DNA from: Dehalococcoidia bacterium UBA4060 | Lineage (GTDB): Bacteria > Chloroflexota > Dehalococcoidia > GIF9 > UBA5629 | Direction: 5' to 3' | Assembly: GCA_002383665.1 (NCBI GenBank) | Contig: DFZI01000031.1 | Span: forward strand, 1 to 18,401 | DNA: 18,401 bases | In this document: positions 14,507 through 18,401 of the stretch, one piece after another | Layout: each line of letters opens with the position of its first letter | How positions within the stretch are numbered: position 1 is the stretch's first letter | Position numbers and translations under genes: made by a program | Notes under the pieces: model-generated | Told to the model about the DNA's origin: nothing | Seen by the model: only the letters and a program-made list of their open reading frames with translations | Databases searched by the model: none

Positions 14507-17500
14507 ATGCCTTTTGAGGTTACTGAGAAGAATTCGGCCGCTTTATTGCCGCTTTTTAAGCCTTGGGAAGAGCCAGCTCAATATCGTACCCCCAATCCCA
14601 TGTCCGGCGGTGCTGCCTTAATCAAGCCTGGTCGCCGTCCCAGCAAGTGCCCGCTTGTGCGTTCTATCCGGGCCGAGGTTGATGGGTGGCGCCGTGGCGG
14701 TTATGCCGGTGTCAGTGACACTTCTCGCACCTTGCTCAACTACTGGTTTACCACCGATCATCTTATTACTGATGATGAGGGTAATTCCCTTCCCTTCCGT
14801 TATCACTGGGCGCAGCGAGAGGCCATGGAGACCATTGTCTACCTGTATGAGCTGCGCCGTATCCGTAATGTTGCCCAGCTTATAACCGAGTTTGGGGATA
14901 GCTCCCTGGCTGATCTTGCCGCCGGCATCAGCCCGGACGAGGATCGCTGGCCCAAGAATTGTTTGAAGATAGCTACTGGCGGTGGCAAGACCAAGGTTAT
15001 GAGCCTTGCCATCGTCTGGAGCTACTATCACAGCCTTTATGAAGCCGATTCTGATCTCGCAAAGCACTTCCTTATCATTGCCCCTAACCTTACCGTCTAT
15101 GAGCGCCTCAAAGATGATTTCGAGAATTGTGTCATATTCTACCGTGATCCTCTCCTTCCCGAGGAATGGAAAAACGACTTTCAGGTTCAAGTTGTATTGC
15201 AGGAGGAGCAGGGTGGTTCAGCTACTCAGGGCACGATTTATCTTACCAATATCCACCGCCTTTATGAGCCTCGCTCTAATGATAGCTCTGCGTCTGTCTC
15301 ATCCATCTTCGGCCCCGATGTCAAACGTGCTCAGGTGCTTGATACCGGTGAGGCCCTGCGTCAGCGTATAGCTTCGCATCCGCGTCTTATGGTGCTCAAT
15401 GATGAAGCCCATCACATGCACGACCCTGATCTGGCCTGGAATCGTGCTATCGATACCCTTCATAGCCAGAGCTTGAGCGCCGGCAATGATGGCATTTGCC
15501 TCCAGCTTGATTTTACTGCTACGCCCAAGCATAACAACGGCGAGCTCTTCAGGCATATTGTCTGCGATTTCCCCCTGGGCGAAGCTGTAGACGCCGGTAT
15601 CGTCAAAGTGCCGGTATTAGGTGAATCGGAAGAGCTGCTAGTGCATGGCGATAAGAACGCCCCGGCTCATGAGCGTTACGCCATGCATCTCAAGCTGGGT
15701 TATCAACGCTATGCTAAAACCTATGAGGAGTTTAGCCAGGTACGCAAGCCCATCCTGTTTGTTATGACCGAGGATGCCGATTCTGCTAACGCGATTGCCG
15801 ATTATCTGAATAACGACACTGCCTTCCCTCTGCTAAATGGCCATGTTCTTAACATTCATACGCGTTTAACCGGCCATATCAAAAAGGTCCTGCGTGGCGG
15901 CCGTGAAGTCAAGGAATTCATTGAGAATGAATCAAAGATGAAGCCGGATGACCTCCGTGCTTTGCGCGAGATGTCGCGTGAGCTTGATAAGAAGGATAGC
16001 CATTTCCGCTGCGTCGTCTCGGTCATGATGCTTCGTGAGGGTTGGGATGTGCGTAATGTCACTACCATCGTCCCTCTTCGCCCCTATTCCACCAAGTCAG
16101 GCATCCTTCCGGAGCAGACGCTGGGCCGTGGCCTGCGCCGCATGTTTCCACAAAGTGATACTCCGGAGATGGTAACTGTAGTTCACCATCCCGCTTTCCG
16201 CAAGCTCTATGAGGAGGAGCTGGCCCAGGAAGGGCTGGATATCGCCGTGTTGCCCATCCGTGATGTCTTCAAGCAGTCCGTCACTATCTTTGTCGACCAC
16301 GCCAAGAAGCCGGTCGAAACGCTCGAAATTGAGCTGCCACGCGTGTCTGATTCCATTGAGACCACAGCCGAGCTGCAGGGTCTCACCTTTGAGGATGTCA
16401 GAAAATACTTCGATGATCATTTCCGTGTACTTCCGGTCGGACAAAAGAAGCAGGGTCAGGTTGAGTATAAGGAACGCCATCTCTTCACGGATGAGATTAT
16501 CTCCCGTATGCAGATCGATGCCGGCCTTTTGACCAACGCCTGGTCGGCCGCCAGTTACTTCGCCCAGATGCTCGGTCGTGCCTGCCATCTCAGCAACTTC
16601 CACCAGGCCTTGACGCCGCTGGTAGAGGATTTCATCACAAAGGTGTTGTTTGAGCGTGAGGTCAACCTTTTTGGCGGCGAAGTCGACCACCGCATGCGTG
16701 ACATCGATGTTATTGAACACATCCGGGCGACTTTCATTCCCCTTATCATGGAGCGCACCGTCCATAAAAAAGCCCGCCGCCGTCTCACTCAGGTGCTCAA
16801 ACTCTCTACCTGGCAGCCATATCAGGCTACCAGCACGGCAAACCGCCCGGCAGTTCAGGCTAAGCGCACCATGTTCAACCTTTCCCCTTGCGAGAATGAA
16901 TTCGAGCGTGCCTTCGTGGACTTCTGTGATTTCGCTTCAGATATCAAATCCTTCGCCAAAAACTCCGGCCCTCAGAAGCTTATGATCGATTATCTGCGTC
17001 CGGATGGCTACAGCGCTCTATATATCCCTGATTTCTTTGTCCGCCTCAATAACGATGATTACCTGCTCTGCGAGCTCAAAGGCAAAGAGGATGTGCTGGT
17101 TCCCCGCAAGGCCCGGGCGGCTATGGAATGGTGCAAAGCGTCATCCAAAGGCAAAGTGAAGTGGCGCTATTGCTATATCCCCTATTACCTATTTCAGCAG
17201 AGCGCGGCCGGGTCCATGGAAGAACTGGCTCGTGCCTGTGAGCCATCCCTCAAGGCGCTCATTCAGGAAGCCGAGAAGTTGCAGATGGAGCTGCCCTTGC
17301 AGGAGCAGGCTGCCAAAGTTGAGGCTGCTACCCTCTTCCAGGATATATTGAAGAAATCCGGTATATCCATCGCACCTCAGGCCATTGAGCCGCTCATGCA
17401 GCAGGCCGTCAACCTGCTTGATTATGCCGTTCGCTCAAATATGCCCGACTATGCCCACGCCTTCCAGCCGCTGTTAGCTCCGTTGGACGATTACGCTCTA

Positions 17501-17923
17501 AAGATATTGGATGCCCAGCTAACGCCTCATATTCCCGCCGATGCTGGCAAGCGGGATACATACTTTGCTCCCTATCTCGGTTCCCTGCGCGGCAAGGAAC
17601 AGTCGCTTCTGGAAAAGAATGGGCGATATTTGAAAGACAATCTTGTCTTCGGCCGCTCAATTCAGAAGTTGGCCACGCTTCTCTTTTGCCTGGGCTATGC
17701 GGCAGATGGCGGCTGGGGTGCCGCCGGTGTCTGGAAAGACGTCCAGAAGGTCTTCGCTGGCCCCGAGATGTCAGCCCTCTACCAGGACCTCTCCAAGGTC
17801 AACGAATTCCGCAACACCCGTGTCGCCCACGTCGAAACCAAGTTAACCGATACCGATGAAGCCTGGGAAGCCATGATCACCTGGCTCCGCTGCCTCAACC
17901 GCATGTCCGCTTTAGTAAAATAA
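14507..17923 (+). CDS. res: Type III restriction enzyme Res subunit with C-terminal HEPN-like extension
   Basis: ATP-dependent helicase-nuclease subunit of the type III system, 1138 residues. SF2 motifs: Walker A KIATGGGKTK (154-163), NDEAHHMHD (298-306, DEAH), LDFTATP (334-340), and motif VI QTLGRGLRRM (537-546). The PD-(D/E)xK nuclease is visible as IPDFFVRL and LLCELKGK, with Asp842, Glu856 and Lys858. This is longer than usual Res proteins of about 900-1000 residues. The extra helical C-terminus (about 870-1138) ends with NEFRNTRVAHVE, in which Arg1102, Asn1103 and His1108 form an R-N-x4-H motif like that of HEPN RNases, within a predicted helix pair. The ATG lies 5 bp after the mod stop, so the genes are co-transcribed. 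Res identity is firm; the HEPN assignment is inference. Confidence 0.87.
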   Translation: MPFEVTEKNSAALLPLFKPWEEPAQYRTPNPMSGGAALIKPGRRPSKCPLVRSIRAEVDGWRRGGYAGVSDTSRTLLNYWFTTDHLITDDEGNSLPFRYHWAQREAMETIVYLYELRRIRNVAQLITEFGDSSLADLAAGISPDEDRWPKNCLKIATGGGKTKVMSLAIVWSYYHSLYEADSDLAKHFLIIAPNLTVYERLKDDFENCVIFYRDPLLPEEWKNDFQVQVVLQEEQGGSATQGTIYLTNIHRLYEPRSNDSSASVSSIFGPDVKRAQVLDTGEALRQRIASHPRLMVLNDEAHHMHDPDLAWNRAIDTLHSQSLSAGNDGICLQLDFTATPKHNNGELFRHIVCDFPLGEAVDAGIVKVPVLGESEELLVHGDKNAPAHERYAMHLKLGYQRYAKTYEEFSQVRKPILFVMTEDADSANAIADYLNNDTAFPLLNGHVLNIHTRLTGHIKKVLRGGREVKEFIENESKMKPDDLRALREMSRELDKKDSHFRCVVSVMMLREGWDVRNVTTIVPLRPYSTKSGILPEQTLGRGLRRMFPQSDTPEMVTVVHHPAFRKLYEEELAQEGLDIAVLPIRDVFKQSVTIFVDHAKKPVETLEIELPRVSDSIETTAELQGLTFEDVRKYFDDHFRVLPVGQKKQGQVEYKERHLFTDEIISRMQIDAGLLTNAWSAASYFAQMLGRACHLSNFHQALTPLVEDFITKVLFEREVNLFGGEVDHRMRDIDVIEHIRATFIPLIMERTVHKKARRRLTQVLKLSTWQPYQATSTANRPAVQAKRTMFNLSPCENEFERAFVDFCDFASDIKSFAKNSGPQKLMIDYLRPDGYSALYIPDFFVRLNNDDYLLCELKGKEDVLVPRKARAAMEWCKASSKGKVKWRYCYIPYYLFQQSAAGSMEELARACEPSLKALIQEAEKLQMELPLQEQAAKVEAATLFQDILKKSGISIAPQAIEPLMQQAVNLLDYAVRSNMPDYAHAFQPLLAPLDDYALKILDAQLTPHIPADAGKRDTYFAPYLGSLRGKEQSLLEKNGRYLKDNLVFGRSIQKLATLLFCLGYAADGGWGAAGVWKDVQKVFAGPEMSALYQDLSKVNEFRNTRVAHVETKLTDTDEAWEAMITWLRCLNRMSALVK

Positions 17924-17948
17924 TTGGTTAAGTTCAAATATGGTTGTT

Positions 17949-18401
17949 TCATTTTCGACCTATCCTTATAGATGATATTGCTTGTTGCGCTTTCTTTTTA
18001 GCGGCATGTTTTCTTACTGCTATACGTACTCGTTGCCGTTGTATTTGCCTTTTCTCTTGTTCAGGTGTTAATGGCTGGGTTAAGGATATTGGTCTTACTT
18101 CAAATCCCGTAGGCTTTACTTCATTTGACTGTTGTGGCTTTACAATATCATTCCAATCCTTAAATGGTATAGTAATACCCATCTTTTGCGCTGGTGGTAT
18201 ATTACCTAATGCAGCATGCTCTTTAAAAAAGTTGTAATGAATCAACCATCCTTGAGTAATCAGGTTTGCAGCTTTAAGATTCTTGTATGCTCTCACTACC
18301 TTTGTTCTATCCTTGAATGTACTGTGAAATCGTTCTATCTTGTTTGTGCTATTGATTGTGGTAAATGGCTTACTTCTTATATGTTGAATATCACTGCTTA
18401 C
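17949..18401 (-). CDS. DDE transposase C-terminal part (insertion sequence), cut by window end
   Basis: The frame is open from the window edge to a TGA at 17949-17951, about 150 residues. The segment NSTNKIERFHSTFKDRTKVVRAYKNLKAANLITQGWLIHYNFFKEHAALGNIPPAQKMGI is characteristic of integrase-core (DDE) transposases; the Glu of NKIERFH is the probable third catalytic acid. A basic tail follows (RQIQRQRVRIAVRKHAAKKKAQQ). A partial GTG at 18296 is internal, not the start. Only the C-terminal part is in the window, so the family is not assigned and terminal inverted repeats cannot be checked. It runs convergently toward the Res gene, with only 25 bp between the two stops. Confidence 0.8.
   Translation of the reverse strand, partial: VSSDIQHIRSKPFTTINSTNKIERFHSTFKDRTKVVRAYKNLKAANLITQGWLIHYNFFKEHAALGNIPPAQKMGITIPFKDWNDIVKPQQSNEVKPTGFEVRPISLTQPLTPEQEKRQIQRQRVRIAVRKHAAKKKAQQAISSIRIGRK

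Overview
The window is an accessory island. It carries an integrase, phage-packaging and replication-type genes, a run of probable defence genes, and the end of an insertion sequence. No ribosomal, tRNA or core metabolic gene is visible. The integrase, the P-loop ATPase, the small protein/small terminase/large terminase trio and the DUF5678-like protein resemble, from memory, genes in mobile islands of Chloroflexota (Dehalococcoidia and relatives). That is a tentative guess; no marker gene fixes the taxonomy. Composition is mosaic. Terminase, ATPase and restriction genes are fairly GC-rich, while the Clp-fold protease, the DUF3800 gene and the large ABC ATPase are clearly more AT-rich, which suggests separate acquisitions.

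Region 1 (1-2390): a tyrosine recombinase (minus) lies head to head with a P-loop ATPase (plus). Both lack the 5' part their families normally have, so the 1110-1141 junction looks like a rearrangement scar. A cluster of six GTCACC/GGTGAC boxes overlaps and follows the ATPase 3' end. Region 2 (2387-3641, minus): an SDH/ClpP-fold serine protease and a 67-residue protein form a small operon. Region 3 (3781-6095, plus): a LexA-like box precedes a 54-residue protein, a small terminase-like protein, a large terminase and a 123-residue protein; no portal or capsid gene follows. Region 4 (6119-6860): a DUF3800 gene has its own near-leaderless promoter and an intrinsic terminator. Region 5 (7134-7628): an unrecognised 164-residue gene.

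Region 6 (7638-12332) is the most unusual part. Two long direct repeats of about 0.6 kb, non-coding and rich in inverted repeats, lie about 4.1 kb apart and share a 136-bp block with no difference. Between them, on the minus strand, are a DUF5678-like gene, a retropepsin-like/SEC-C gene and a 721-residue PrrC/RloC-like ABC ATPase. Immediately after the second repeat comes a strong promoter and a type III restriction-modification operon (12444-17923), whose Res subunit ends in a HEPN-like RNxxxxH motif. The window ends inside a DDE transposase gene (17949-18401, minus).

Taken together, the right half looks like a defence island in which a structured repeat precedes each of two defence modules (repeat - ATPase/protease module - repeat - type III RM module). 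What the repeat is (structured RNA, recombination site or MITE-like element) cannot be settled from the sequence alone, but it is the best candidate here for something undescribed.
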